64,000 bases of DNA from Pyrrhosoma nymphula. Lineage: Eukaryota > Arthropoda > Insecta > Odonata > Coenagrionidae. The DNA lies in assembly GCA_963573305.1 (NCBI GenBank), contig OY754337.1:50605164-50669163 (forward strand), in the 5' to 3' direction. The translations under genes and the position numbers were made by a program. The notes beneath the pieces are model-generated. The model was not told where the DNA came from. It saw only the letters and a program-made list of their open reading frames with translations, and did not search any database. Below are positions 46,853 to 58,777 of this stretch, piece after piece. Every line of letters starts with the position of its first letter. The stretch's first letter is position 1.

Positions 46853-47046
46853 TGAAAGAAACTCTGTATAGTCCACGAAAAAAATTTATTTAACCAGCCG
46901 ACTGCATTTTTCGAATTACGAAGTCATTATAAAGGCTAGTGAAGATAGGTCTTACGCAAGGCCTTGTTAATGACGTAAGTCAGTCGAAAATTTCTTCGGC
47001 AAGTCGAATAAAATTGTTTCATTGACTACACAGAGTTTCTTTCATT
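46853..47046. mobile_element. Foldback MITE, about 194 bp
   Basis: The outer arms tgaaagaaactctgtatagt (46853 on) and the complement tgaaagaaactctgtgtagt (ending 47046) pair over about 40 bp, and the next parts (cagccgac / cttgccga) extend loosely. It lies about 310 bp downstream of the SPR exon in the transcript sense. Confidence 0.8.
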
Positions 47047-47357
47047 TGGTAATGAAGTACCACAAAGTTACGCCTGAAAACATTGAGTCTAATCGTAGCG
47101 TCATTAACTCTTGCAGGGTGTTGTTTAGTGCATGTTGGTGATAACTTACGTAGCTGTAAATGCACTAGGTTTCAGAAATAGCGTAGTTTCTATTATCATT
47201 TTACTCGACGCTCCGAGGATACACTTACTTCTCTAACACATTCTTCCCACTGCTTTTTTCATACTTTCGCTTGGAATTCAACGCAAAATTCGATTTTTCC
47301 CACCAAGGACGAGGCAGTTGGTACATCTATGATTTGCCGGATGTGAAACTGACTCAC

Positions 47358-47543
47358 CTGGAACAGTTTCCGACGCTTCACCTGTGCTGCCCTCAAGGCT
47401 CGGAACAGCAACACGTTGAGCACGACCAGCGCGGCACACGGTATGGCGTGTACAAACAGCACTCGGAAGGCGAAGTACGCCATGAAGTAAGCGTCAACTG
47501 TGAACACCTGCTCGACCCACGCCGCTGGACGAACCCGGCACAC
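47358..47543 (-). CDS. SPR: Sex peptide / myoinhibitory peptide receptor, exon with ECL2-TM5
   Basis: A 62-codon internal exon, phase 0 at both ends: acceptor cttccttccag before 47543, donor GTGAGT after 47358. It begins VCRVRPAAWVEQ, where the Cys fits the extracellular loop 2 cysteine that pairs with TM3 in class A GPCRs. TM5 follows as FAFRVLFVHAIPCAALVVLN, then LLFRALRAAQVKRRKLFQ, the basic start of intracellular loop 3, which joins directly to ENKRNECRRLRDSN of the next exon 22.7 kb away. Sequence order and phase both support the join. Exons for TM1-TM4 should lie at higher coordinates; none was found up to 64000. Confidence 0.92.
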
Positions 47544-50500
47544 CTGGAAGGAAGGAGGGAAGATTACCACGTGAGAAAACGGTGAGTGAACAAAGAAAAA
47601 AACAACTTATAGATTTTTCTGTTTAACACTTTTTTCTGTTTAAGAGTTCTAGGAGTTATGTTGGCAGCGCTGCCTACAATGGTGCTGTCCACTTCCTTCC
47701 GCTCCTCACCTCCGACCACTTACACACGAGACTTCCCAAACTTTACGTTACACTTCAAGCAGTTTGACTGGCACCGTGGTTCGCTACCACTATACCGTCC
47801 ACTTTGACGGCTAACGTTTTATGGATAAAGATCCTGCCTTCCTTGAATATGCAGATGCGATACGCTGAGATAGTCGTTTTGCATGGATCGGGGACTGAAT
47901 TAAATAGTCAAAAGCTCCATCCCCGTGGTGCCCAATGTCTGTTTTTGTCGTATGTACCTAGATTTCGAATCCTTAAGAGCACTGTGCACTGATGCCTGCC
48001 TCCCTCTGGTGAGTTAAATGGAGCGGGTCGCTTTTATCGTCCGCGCAGGCAGCCAGCGGCGCGAATTGGCCGCGTCGTATTTCATCGCATTATCTCTTTT
48101 GCGTAATCTCGTGCCCCTAATCTCGTCACGAAACCCTCCCGTACGTAGTTTCGTCCTGTGTGTCCTAAAATTCGGGCGATTTAACACGGAAAACTAGAGT
48201 TCCAATATAGCCCACGATGCATTTGTGGAGATTAAGTATATATGGCCCATGAAATGCATATTGGTTGTGGAGGTTAAGTATCCTCACGTAATAACATGAA
48301 TATGCATTTCAGAGATTGATTTTTAAGGTATAAACTCCGTTTTATTACAAGTATCTCCGAAAAGATTCTTTTCCATGCTAGTTGGCGAGTCAAAATTGAC
48401 AGAAGCATTTTTCTGAGGCTGTTCATATTACTTCCAATGCTTTGTTGTGAGATTTTTGAATTAATTTGTATTGAGTGTAATAATTTATTTATTTCTTACT
48501 TTGTAAAGAGACTGACGGAGTAAATGCACACGTTGGATTCACGGCTGCAACAATCAGTATTGATCGTGATGAGGACAGTATATGAAAAAGGCAACAATTT
48601 ACGAAAGGTCGATATATTTTATCTAAGTTCTCGCGATTTTGTCTCGAAAACAAAACTCAATGATAAAAATAAGAATGTAAATTAAATTATAACCATAAAA
48701 TATTTCTAACAAAATGTTACGAAAGAAAAGAAAAATGACGAAACGTAAAATGAACTTCACGTGTATTTCTTAAGATGGGTTTACACTAGCAAGCAAGTTA
48801 CTTGCAGCAAGCGACTTTCGACGTGAACTGCAAGTACAAACGCCTCTGCAAGTCCGCTTGCAGAACTTTTCAGTGTTTCAGCCTGTCGCTTGCAGAAGCG
48901 TATTGTTGCCTGTGTGAACGAGCTCTGCACTAAAGGCTCTAACACAATCAACGTTAACGTGTGACGGGAACCGTTAACGTGATTACGCGAGGCGGGAACT
49001 TTCACCCTACGGACGCAATCGACGTTACGGCGCACCTCCCGGGAAAATTGACTGTCGTAAGCGCAACGGCGAATTCATGCAAGAGTCTATGTAAACATAG
49101 GTGAAGATTGGATTTTAATTAAAAAACATAGGTTGATTAGTTTACATAATATAGCTACTTTCAGTGAAATAGACGAAGACAAAGGGTTATATTTTGGACT
49201 CCTGCTAATCATGGCTTCTGACATAACATGCTCAGTATACTTTAAAACACATGGTTTGTTTATAATTTAAGTTAACAGAAAAATATTTTAGACTAAAGCG
49301 TAACGAAACAAGAACACCCCCACGGAGACTTTGTGAATAAACTACGAAGAAGAAAGATTTATTGCGGACAGGAGACTTGTATATTGCTTTTAATCGTGCA
49401 ATTTATTCATGATCTCTTCTTATAAAGAATAAATCATTTTGAGGAGGTGGGAAGGTTGAATATGTGAAATTTTCGCACGAGTTTAATAGTATTATTAAGT
49501 ACTATTTAACAATATACTTATCATGTCACGTCATTAGTTTACACATTGAGACGTAAAAATGCAGAGCATAAGTTTCCCTACTAAAATGACAAATTGCTAT
49601 GAAATATTCAGCCTTGAAGGTACAAAGGGAGACTGCGTACCTGGATCAGCCCTTTTTAAATGCGTCATTTTTGTGTGATGCAGGAAGATGCAATTGCTAC
49701 GCTAATGTGCCGTGGTATTTCCTGAATACGCCCTAGTTATGTTCCATGTCTTACTATTTTTATTAAGATTATCATCCTAAAGGCTGCACTCCACTTCCTG
49801 CGAGAGAAAGCAATAAATGAGTAAATGTTGATTTTTGTCGATAATATTGTTTTTTTCATATTGTAAATATATTAGTATTGAAGTTACTGGTTCGTTTGTT
49901 ATTTATTAACCCTTAACGACGTCTATGTTTGAGCCCATCACGCCTGTGACGTCTTTTATATTTTAATAACGTGAGTGATTTTTCAGCGAACCGACGCGAC
50001 GGATTAATAAAAAGTATTTATTCAGATAAGATATTAATTTTTTTCGTCAAATGGTAACCTTCAATTGTAGACCGCAGACATACTTGTAGACTGTACCCAC
50101 GCGACATGTACCCAGGAAATCTTGAATATTTCTTCTTTGGGGTCACCAATGTAGAGTTCATTAATTTAAGAACAACTCCAAGTTATACAAATTATTTTAT
50201 TTGAAGATCCTTACTTCTAAAGAATTTCTGTTAACTTTTTTTTTGCTAGTTACGCTAAATGTTTACTTGTACATAAACAATCTCATTGGAAACAATGCAA
50301 AATGATTAAATAAAATGATGTCACCACATTTGGTCGCCGCATGCTTTAAAATGGAACAGATGTTAGGAATAAACGGAGTTTTTTTCCCCGAATGAAATTC
50401 GATCAAAGAAATTCCATATTTTCCACCTCCTGAGGGCGCCTCCGTCGAAATAGTTACTGGCTCTAGGGCAAAGGAATTGCAGATTGAATTTCAAACTCTG

Positions 50501-50778
50501 TATCTATTTATTTAAAAAAAACCTCAAATTACAGACGGAAAGACAGACACTCGCAGAAATTTATCAGAAGAAGTTAATTGAAACGAATGTTTATTTATTC
50601 ATTTCTCTCTTTCCCAAAAACGGTTTAATCACTGAAAGAGAAGCGTCATAACACGGCTACTTTATTGATACCTATATATCTCTCGCCGCGAGTAAGTGTT
50701 TTTTTTAAATTCTCACTCTTATCATAAAGGTGGGGAAACGAAAATCGTTAATTTAGTTACCAATACCTCCAAGTTTGT
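47544..50778. other. Presumed upstream SPR intron, no supported exon
   Basis: No TM1-TM4 coding was found here. The segment 48780-48900 (gcaagttacttgcagcaagc..., cgcctctgcaag, cttgcagaagcg) has a diverged counterpart at 61715-61975, suggesting an old interspersed repeat. Confidence 0.45.
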
Positions 50779-50849
50779 TCAACGTGAAAATAATTCAAGT
50801 GACGATCGATAATAATCGATTTCAATAAATACCCCCTTCCTACGCGCAA

Positions 50850-51650
50850 CGGGCTGTAAACTTAATGAACAGAACATACGTACATGCGTACACACGTACC
50901 CATCATGCCGTTCTCGTTCAGGTAGGAAAATCCAAAGAATTTTGTTACTGCCGTCAGCCCGAGGAAACTGGCTCCTTTCTACAAATTTCCTCCATAATTC
51001 CTTGTTCGTACAAACCTCTTTCGCTTCTCTTACACTCATGCTTTGCTTCATACACGCTCTCCTATTCTCAATAATCCTAATATTCCTTCTCTTTAGAGTC
51101 TCTTCCGCCGCATCCACCGATGATTTTCTTGGTTTTCCCTGGTCTCTCTCTGACGCCATTCACTCCACTGTCATATATGTGTTACGCTATTCGACTATCA
51201 TCCATTCTCCCAACATGTCCAAACCAACGAAGCACACTCCTTTCATAGGCCTATTGCTGGATCATCCAACCCAGATTCTTTCATCAACCTCACAATCGTC
51301 ACCCTATCCATCCTACTTTTTCCGCTAATACTTCTCAGCTACCCCATTCCCACTGCATTCAGCCTATTCTTTATGACCATCCTGACATACCCTGGCTTCA
51401 CTACCATGTGATAAAGTCGGGAGGAGAACACTTTTGTACTCTGCCATTTTCGCTTCCCGAGACACTCATTCCTAGATTCATAGACTCATTCCTCCATGAA
51501 CTACCTTTGACTTTCCTTCCGGAATTCGCACGTCTTATAATTAATTCATCTATTTTTTCTCCCATTTTTCGACAGAATTCGACCAAGATACACAAAACCG
51601 ATATTATAAAAGCGAAGCGATAAGAAAAATGAACATAAGCGTGAAATAAA
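50850..51650 (-). pseudogene. LINE C-terminal ORF tail, decayed
   Basis: On the minus strand, from about 51650: a segment like KIDELIIRRANSGRKV and SENGRVQKC, then (about 51400-51170) YVRMVIKNRLNAVGMG-like and a VCFVGLDMLGEW/WFGHVGRM-like block in broken frames, and finally RGKPRKSSVDAAEETLKRRN at 51150-51080, followed by NRRACMKQ and ELWRKFVER. This matches the LGHVxRM...GRPRKSWxDxVxxDL...RxxWRxxV tail of the endonuclease-RT LINE class. Several frameshifts. A similar tail occurs at 53130-53330 on the other strand. Confidence 0.7.
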
Positions 51651-51659
51651 CACATTTTA

Positions 51660-52785
51660 CGAGCAATTTAGTTTATAAATAACGGAATTTATGTATGCTG
51701 TGGTCTACAAAAATATATATATTTATCTAATGAAAGAAAAATGATATTTTTACTGAATAAATATTTCCATCAATTCATTATTTTAAAGAGGTATATAATA
51801 ACTTAATTAAAACGCTATGTGTTGAAGGAATGGATGAGAAATGAATAACGAAGCAGATACATGTTAGAGGAGTGTCAGAGGAAGGGGTAATGACCGAGGT
51901 AAGGGGTCTTACATCAACTACGTTACCAACTTAGGGGGGAAGGTGGTCGCCTAAAAACCTACGGAGGGTAAGGAAGGGGTGGGGGGGGGGGTTGTTCACT
52001 CTATGTAATTGTAAGTAACGTAGCCGTTACAACGCGCCTGTTCACGTTTCTTACCCGCCAACATCGCGTCGACAATACTAAACATGAGGAATGGCGCGCG
52101 GGGTGTTTCTAACACCCCAAGGTTTTACTTTAAGTCAATGTAATTGAACCATTGCCTCTGCAATGTTGCAAGTCTTCATACCATCAAATTGCTTACATTT
52201 AAAACATTCTCGCGGGTTAAATAGCGACCTCGTGGCAAATTCCTTCAAGGCAGCATGTGGGGAGGGGAGAGAACAAAGTAAATGAGCACAGCACCTTGCG
52301 CCGTGATTCATGGTTGATTTTTAGAATTTACGATTGAATATTACTTGTTCCAATTGAAATTAGATAGTTTTGTTATATCTAGTTCGGCTACTTAATTTGT
52401 CTTATTTAAACCTTTCTCTAAAAATAAACTCACTCAAATTGAAAATATTATATCATATATATATAATAGAAAAAAAATATCTTAGAATTGAAATTTTCAA
52501 TGGGGGTTTATCACGATTTTTGCTTTTCTACTTTATCGTTCCGGGGACCATGATAAATGATTATTTGCAAATCACCTCTTAAAGATTTCAAAAATTGCCA
52601 GAGATATAGTAGTTTAAAGTTGAATGGACGGGCAACCTTCTCATAACGGCCGTGACGTTATTTCGTCCATCGCTTCTTCCCTCTTCTTCCCGATCAATTT
52701 AAGATGCCTTAAAAAGGCTTTTTTTGAAGATGTCCACTTCTGCCGGAAATACAACAGTATAAAGATTTAGAAAACACTTTGAAAA
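51660..52785. other. Non-coding DNA, no supported feature
   Basis: It contains a G-run near 51977-51992 and a poly-AT stretch at 52430-52490. No domain-bearing frame. Confidence 0.4.
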
Positions 52786-52789
52786 AATA

Positions 52790-52850
52790 TCCGTCTTCAC
52801 CGGGAATCGAACCACGGGCTCGGATCGATGAGTGAAATGACGTCACAGGT
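52790..52850 (-). repeat. tRNA-related fragment (B box)
   Basis: The minus strand reads gtggttcgattcccggtgaa, which contains a good Pol III B box (GGTTCGATTCC) in a T-arm-like setting. No A box or full cloverleaf was found upstream, so this is a tRNA-derived SINE or pseudogene fragment, not a gene. Confidence 0.45.
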
Positions 52851-53129
52851 TGTTTAGCGGAAACAGAAAAAAATGCAAATTTCTACGATTGATTATTTGG
52901 TTATTAGGCCTTATTAGGTTAGGGTATCTCGAATCAAAACCGTAAATCTATATGAAAACCTTGGAAAATTTGATTTCAACTGTGATGTCGAAAAAGCATT
53001 CGAATGATAATACCCCATTGTTGAGACAACGTTACATGTCTGGGGGAAGGGGTTGGGAAAAATACTACGGTTGTCAACGAAGGGGGGGGGAGGGGGAAAA
53101 ATCACCGAAATCGGTAACATAGTTTATGT

Positions 53130-53330
53130 ACGACCTCTAAGAGGTGTGTTAAGACCGAGAATTTCGCGGGTGAGTGTGTTGAAGGAGACAGTGAAGAGGA
53201 GGAATGTTAGGAGTTTTTAGAACAGGAGAGCATGTATGAAGCACTGGACGAGTATAACTGGAGAAAAAGAGGTTTGTAAGGGTAGGGCATAATGGAGGAA
53301 ATTATCAGAGTCAGCTTTTAAGTACTATCA
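53130..53330 (+). pseudogene. LINE C-terminal tail fragment
   Basis: The plus-strand frame reads RPRISRVSVLKETVKRRNVR, then NRRACMKH and CKGRAxWRKLSES, matching the tail at 51150-50900 on the opposite strand. An internal stop is present. It is the same LINE class. Confidence 0.65.
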
Positions 53331-53682
53331 CGGAGAATTAAACTTTTTTGACTTTACCTACGCCGATAGGGAACGGCGTGATGAGTAGGTAACTAACTAT
53401 GCATGAACTCAATATTAAAGTTTGATTAAATAGCAATAAGGTTCTATGCACTGTGTACATATCCCGCAGAAATGCTTCGATAAATTCTTCATTTTTGTGT
53501 TACGTTGAGTCTCTACGATCTTTAAGCGAAATATGTCGGGAGCAAATCATCAGAGATTTCCTTTACGATTTTAAATTATAACGGTGTCCATAAGTTTTCG
53601 ATCAGTTGTTTCCATCTTTCGGGATCAACAAAGTGCTGCAAGTTCATGTCAATCAGAATAGGCAGGGTCAATTAATTCTATT

Positions 53683-54002
53683 GAAGAGGAACACTTCTTA
53701 TGGATGGGGGTAATCTCGCGAACGCCTATCGTCACGTGACACCAGACTCCCGGAGTTGAGTCGTTGTGAGGTTACATATGTACCTATTCGCAAGCGCTTC
53801 GAATGAATTAACAATAGTGTAATAAGAGGGATATATTGTAATTTTATGTGAATATTTTACGTCTAAACGTATTTAATATAATTATCATTAATGTATAAAA
53901 ATAATTTTCTTTTTCATATTTTCAGAAATATTAATTTAATTATTTATATTCTGTACACTCCCCACACTCAGTATTCCACTTCTGTTGGCCGTCCTGCGAG
54001 GG
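53683..54002 (+). mobile_element. GAAGTGGAACAC-family element, uninterrupted copy
   Basis: It carries the family landmarks in order: gaacacttcttatggatggg, gggtaatctcgcgaac, gagttgagtcgttg, cttcgaatgaattaacaata, and the end ccacttctgttggccgtcct. The size is about 320 bp. It provides the empty-site form of the LINE-bearing copy at 23030-24062. Non-coding. Confidence 0.78.
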
Positions 54003-54739
54003 ACACCTTTTTTCTCTAAACAGCGTAAAAATACAGACGTATAACTTCTACAAAAAGCGCAACAATACGGTTGCGTATACCAGTCAACAGCGTAAAAATA
54101 AAATGCGTTCTATTTAAGAGAGAAGAATTTCTTGAAGATCGCATTCGACTTTTTGATTTCGGCTGTAGACTGCATACGACATGAATACCGGAATTGTTTT
54201 GATTGAATTTCTTTCGGAGCAAATAAATACTGTCATTACACTCATATCTGCTCGCGTTTAGAACGTATTTTCAGGCGCAGCACAGTGAAGAAATTCCATG
54301 TTGCCATAGGGAATTCGGAGACAGGTATTCAAGGTCCTTTTCATAATTGAGGATAAATGTAGACAAACTTAAAAGCGAAATTTTACAGGATTTATCCGTC
54401 TCTGGTGATCATTCATAAAATATCTTCGTAATTGAGAAATATAAGCTAAAGCTTTTCCACGCCAGCCATTTCAATACATTGTTCGGTTCCAAAAACACTC
54501 TTTTGAATAATAAATATTTTGTGCAAATCATCCAAGTGTATAGAGTTTTTCTTCAAAATGTCGATGAAATACAATGATGTGGGTCCTGAGAATGACGTCT
54601 CAATTTGGTGAAATGCATCATAGATGATTTTTTTGCTATCAATTAGAAAATAACTACATTTACAAACAGATATTGGGGGTTCACTAGAGACTAGAAAACC
54701 TAGCTCGTTAGAAAGCCCCAGCAGAGTTTGCCTTGATCT

Positions 54740-54840
54740 CGATGGCTTGCTGGTGTAACTGGCTAGCTCACTTAATTGGCTATTGGGAGATCCGGGTTCG
54801 GAATCCGATTAAGGAAAATGTTTTTTTTTCATGGCGAATT
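54740..54840 (+). repeat. tRNA-derived SINE-like segment
   Basis: It reads gatggcttgctggtgtaact, ggctagctcactt, then gggttcggaatcc (B-box-like with one insertion) about 45 bp later, followed by a T9 run (54822-54830). The spacing is consistent with a tRNA head. No cloverleaf is intact. Confidence 0.45.
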
Positions 54841-57800
54841 TCATCCCTCCGGTGTAAAAAGTTTTGTCGTTCATATTATGGAGAGAACACCAGAATATGA
54901 GATAAATTACATTTAAGTCATATTACAGTGGAGCTACCTTAAGCACGATCAGCGGAAGCTTTCGCTGGAAATTTTTAAGAACTGCCCAAAATTGACGCAT
55001 CTCTTGAGAAATGAGTTTTCTCTTTCAGAAGATTACAAGACCTCCTTTGAGTTTTTTCTTAGTTTATTTTTCGCCTTCGGTGCGTCAGATTCAAAAATAT
55101 GTATGAAGAGCTTCAGTTAAAGGCGTTAAGTGCCTCCATTCCATGATTAACCTGTCACTATGCGGATCATTGCCTTGTAAAGCATCATTCCGTTCAATTT
55201 TTTGATTGATGACACACACTTAAAAATTGCTTTACTTTCCTCCGAGTTCAATTACTTTATATTTATACCCATCTGATTCAACATTCCTTTTTTCACTTTT
55301 ATTCTCTGTTCTTTAATGTTGAAAGAATTACTATCAATAACTAGTTATATTATCTCTGAAGTAGTAGAAAAGAGTAACAGAACTAGGATTAGTATCGGAA
55401 ATAGAGTACTGCGGGAAGTAGCTAGAAATATAAAACGTTTTCACGATAAACTGAGCAGTCTGACCGATTTGTTAAATGAATTATCTTGGGTATTTCTAAC
55501 AGATCGAAGGGAAACACATCGGTAGCATTTTTTGCCTAAGTTTGTTGGGGAATGGTTTTCGGAAGAAGTTGAACATTTTTTGTTGAAGCGAACGTATTGC
55601 GGAAGAAACGATCCCAAGCACAAGGTAAAGGAAATAAATTGAAATCGTAATTTTATCCGCGAACTATTAGGGGCCATTATAGTTGCTGGGTTTACTAGAC
55701 TTTGTACCTGTGCTTATAACATATCATTATTAATAACATATCATTATTACTTGCATATGCTAATAACATCGCTATGTTAATTAATAATATAATATATATA
55801 TGCTAATAACTTGCTACGTTAATAACATTACAATTACTTGCATATCACCCTACCGCTTATAAGATCCCTTATGATTTTGTTTTCCTCGTAAATTAGTTTC
55901 TCGTAGCATCCGTGAATTTGTGATATTACTGTGGCCGTCAAAATAGTGTAGTCCAGGACTTTGACGCGTTCTACATTAACGATGAGCATGCTTGGTAGGA
56001 CGTATCGTACATTGCTGATAGGAGAATTTGTTTTCTTTCAAGTGAAATGAATGTTTGGTCGATGACGTTCACCTGATCGATGTGAGTCGTCAAAAAACTC
56101 AAATAAAAACACGGTGAAAATCGTCCGAATTCACGGCTTGGTCATGTTTCTTGAAAAATATTTCGTAAGATAGATACGCTTCTTTGGCTGTAAAATTTCT
56201 CTTTGTCTGGTCGTCATCTGCTCTTGACGTTTTCGCTCGTGCTCACTCAAGTGACGCAAAATTTTCTGCATCCTCTCAGCCACTTCTAGGGATAAATTTT
56301 ACTTGCCGTCCCAGTTAAAAAAGTTACTTCAATTCGATGAGGCGAGGATTTCCTGCGAGATGAACCCTGCAGTTTCTCGTTTCATCCAGTGCAATGCCTA
56401 GACCGCGAGAACTGTTAACTCATCCATATTTCTTCATATTTTTAAAGATTAACTTCGAACCAAAATGACGCCGTTCTCTATATTCAAAGCAAGCTCGATG
56501 CAACTGGAACGGTGAGAAATTCACGACGAAATAATATTCTATTTCACCGCTTTAAGCACAGCGTTGCCAGATAAGTGATATGTTTAAACATTCCACTAAA
56601 TGACAGGTAAAGGACTAACATACAGACAATAACACAATATCATTCAGGGAATAACTATATATTTTTTCAAACATTTTCCACTTTTTTGATTTCTTATTTT
56701 CTATACATCTTATCGGGACCAAGAAAGGGGGCAGATAAATAGATAGTCGTAGAACCGGCAACACTGTTATCCATTAGCGCGTTGGTAAACTGAAAACGTG
56801 GAATGCATTGTAGTTGGAAAATTCAAGGTGGTTCCACCGTGAAATATTTGAAATGCCATTAAATGCATATTCTGGCTACTTATTGAAAAAATGTCCTCTA
56901 TTTGGATCGGACAACGGCTATGGTATATCATTTGTTGAAGCAGTAATTTTTTAAACAATATGAAAAGGTAGAATACTGACGAAAAGGTGGATTTTAGTAT
57001 TTGTTTCGACTTACACGTTTGCGGTGGAAACTCTTTATCGACTGAAACTGTTCATTCATCTGTCTTGCTTCACTTAAAAAAAGAATGTCAAAGCCATAGG
57101 GGAGTGGTATTCGTACAAGTAGAAACTTCGGAGAAAATTGGCTACCTCGAGAGAAGACCTAAAAAATGCCAAACTTCGGGACGGAAGAGATATTTAAGAT
57201 AGATGTTCTCGATATATTTTCAACCTATCTCGCGTAAACCGCGGAAATCGTTCCTCTTTTGTCATTCGTCTTCCTTGTATTTTTTCGAGTCTGTCAAATT
57301 CACTCTCCTCCTCTCGTGTGAGCCGCAAAAATGCACCACCGCCTTAAGGAGGTAGGATCGAGAAATGAAAGATATGTCATTTTTTAAATATTTGGGGTAC
57401 TTTTGGAAAAAAATGTCCTCCACCTACATCAGTCAAAAGATACCCCTCGTGCCACTACTTTTTCCATAAATTGCAGTTGAAATTACATACGCTTAATGGA
57501 CAGAATGGGAGTCACCTTGGAAAAAGCTCTGTTTTCATATCGCAAACATATGCCATTAAAAAAAACCTGTTATTATGTGGGTATTTTTCCGAGAAATAAA
57601 ATGGTAACCTTACAAATGCACTGACCCATCTTAGTTTTTAAGATATTAGCGCCCTTTTGCAGTTATTGCAGACGAAATTCGTTAGTGAGTTTAAAATAGC
57701 GCTGCAGTCGGCTGAGGCTTTAGCAACGCTGCAATCCGCGGTTAGTTTGAAATAATTGGTTACCTCCAATATATTTTCACCGAGTTTAATTATAAGTTGT

Positions 57801-58229
57801 CTCACTTAAAACTTACTTGAATAAGTAAAACTCAACAACAGTTACATGAATGTTAATTTCATATGTAAATGTTACCGAAGGTGAAGGGTAGATTGCAAGA
57901 ACGATTGATGAAGCGCATATTGCTATAATTGCATTGCACTTGAAGCGCTGGCATTTCATTCAGAGGCTCCAAAATAAATCTTATCAGTGTTTGAAACGGG
58001 TATGGCAATGACGAAGGCGTGCATCAGGCATATTAATTTCAGTTCTTTCTCGAACTGTAGGCGAGGGATCCCGTATCATTCGCCTAGAATCGCTGAGACA
58101 AGTTTCATTTTAAAACATGTTCGAAACTAGAGAAATAAAATTTTGTTCAGACCCGCCGACATTGTTGTAGAAAATATTTCAAATCCCGAGCGTAAAGTAA
58201 ACGTGACGAAAAAAAAATAGTAATCGATG
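54841..58229. other. Non-coding DNA with diverged dispersed repeats
   Basis: Blocks 56820-56930 and 57360-57720 are diverged relatives of 37800-38165 (for example gtcctctatttgga and gcgctgcagtcggc). No exon of SPR or other gene could be supported. Confidence 0.45.
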
Positions 58230-58300
58230 AAGGCCGAACCTACACACCCTGTTCTAGGAGACGAAAGCGCTACCAACTAGGCTACGACTAACTATAGCCA
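58225..58300 (-). repeat. tRNA-derived SINE head
   Basis: The minus strand reads tagtcgtagcctagttggta then gcgctttcgtctcctagaac and gtgtaggttcggccttc. An A box (TAGCCTAGTTGG) and a B box-like GGTTCGGC are about 40 bp apart as in tRNA, with a possible anticodon arm between. The run of T after about 58216 (minus sense) may be a Pol III stop. The B box has a G where A is usual. Best read as a SINE head. Confidence 0.6.
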
Positions 58301-58370
58301 AAACAAGGAAACATGGCGTTATGTTATGTAATTCTGGCGTGGCCACGGCATGGCACTGCAATCTTAAGGG

Positions 58371-58777
58371 GCATTGTCCCTGGAGCGACTCTTGCGATAG
58401 TAGCTGAGCGATAGTAGCTGAGCGACAGTAGCTCAGTGATAGTAGCTAACCACTTCATTGCCGCTGAAGCGATTGTTCTAGAGCGATTCTGGTTCATTTG
58501 CTTGCTGACTTGCGAGTGAAGTGGTACCATGAGTTCGAGGCAGAAGAAGTTGTTTTTGAAATACCTTTGGAATACCTTTGGGTCGCTCCGCGACTGCGAC
58601 TGTGCCTGCCCTCAGACCAGACTCGCTACTGTCGCCAACTACAACCGCTAGCCGCGCCAGTCGTAGTCGCGTCAAGGACAATGGTCCCATTTGAAACAAC
58701 GCTTACCAGTGTTGAGCTACTGTCGCTCAGCTACTATCGCTCAGCTACTATCGCAAGAGTCGCTCCAGGGACAATGC
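58371..58777. mobile_element. Element with 65-bp perfect inverted ends
   Basis: Arms 58371-58435 and 58713-58777 are exact reverse complements, starting gcattgtccctggagcgact. Each arm contains copies of a 14-bp unit, agtagctgagcgat, with further copies just inside the left arm (58436-58447). The 277-bp centre is GC-richer and non-coding. One more mismatch outward is followed by aagg on both sides. A TTAA occurs only at the left. The class is unclear; arm identity suggests recent movement or gene conversion. Confidence 0.88.

Larger units (their letters stand above)
24616..47357 (-). other. SPR: SPR intron, 22,742 bp, filled with transposons
   Basis: It begins with the donor GTGAGT at 47357 and ends with the acceptor AG before 24615. 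Recognisable contents are two hAT-like MITEs, a Ty3/gypsy remnant, a PLE, a LINE tail, a 530-bp MITE, three AAGGTGG-family copies, an 87-bp inverted repeat and a foldback. Most gypsy coding is antisense to the receptor. Confidence 0.85.

Noticed and set aside
47271..47585. 104-codon plus-strand frame
   Set aside because: Shadow of the SPR TM5 exon on the other strand.
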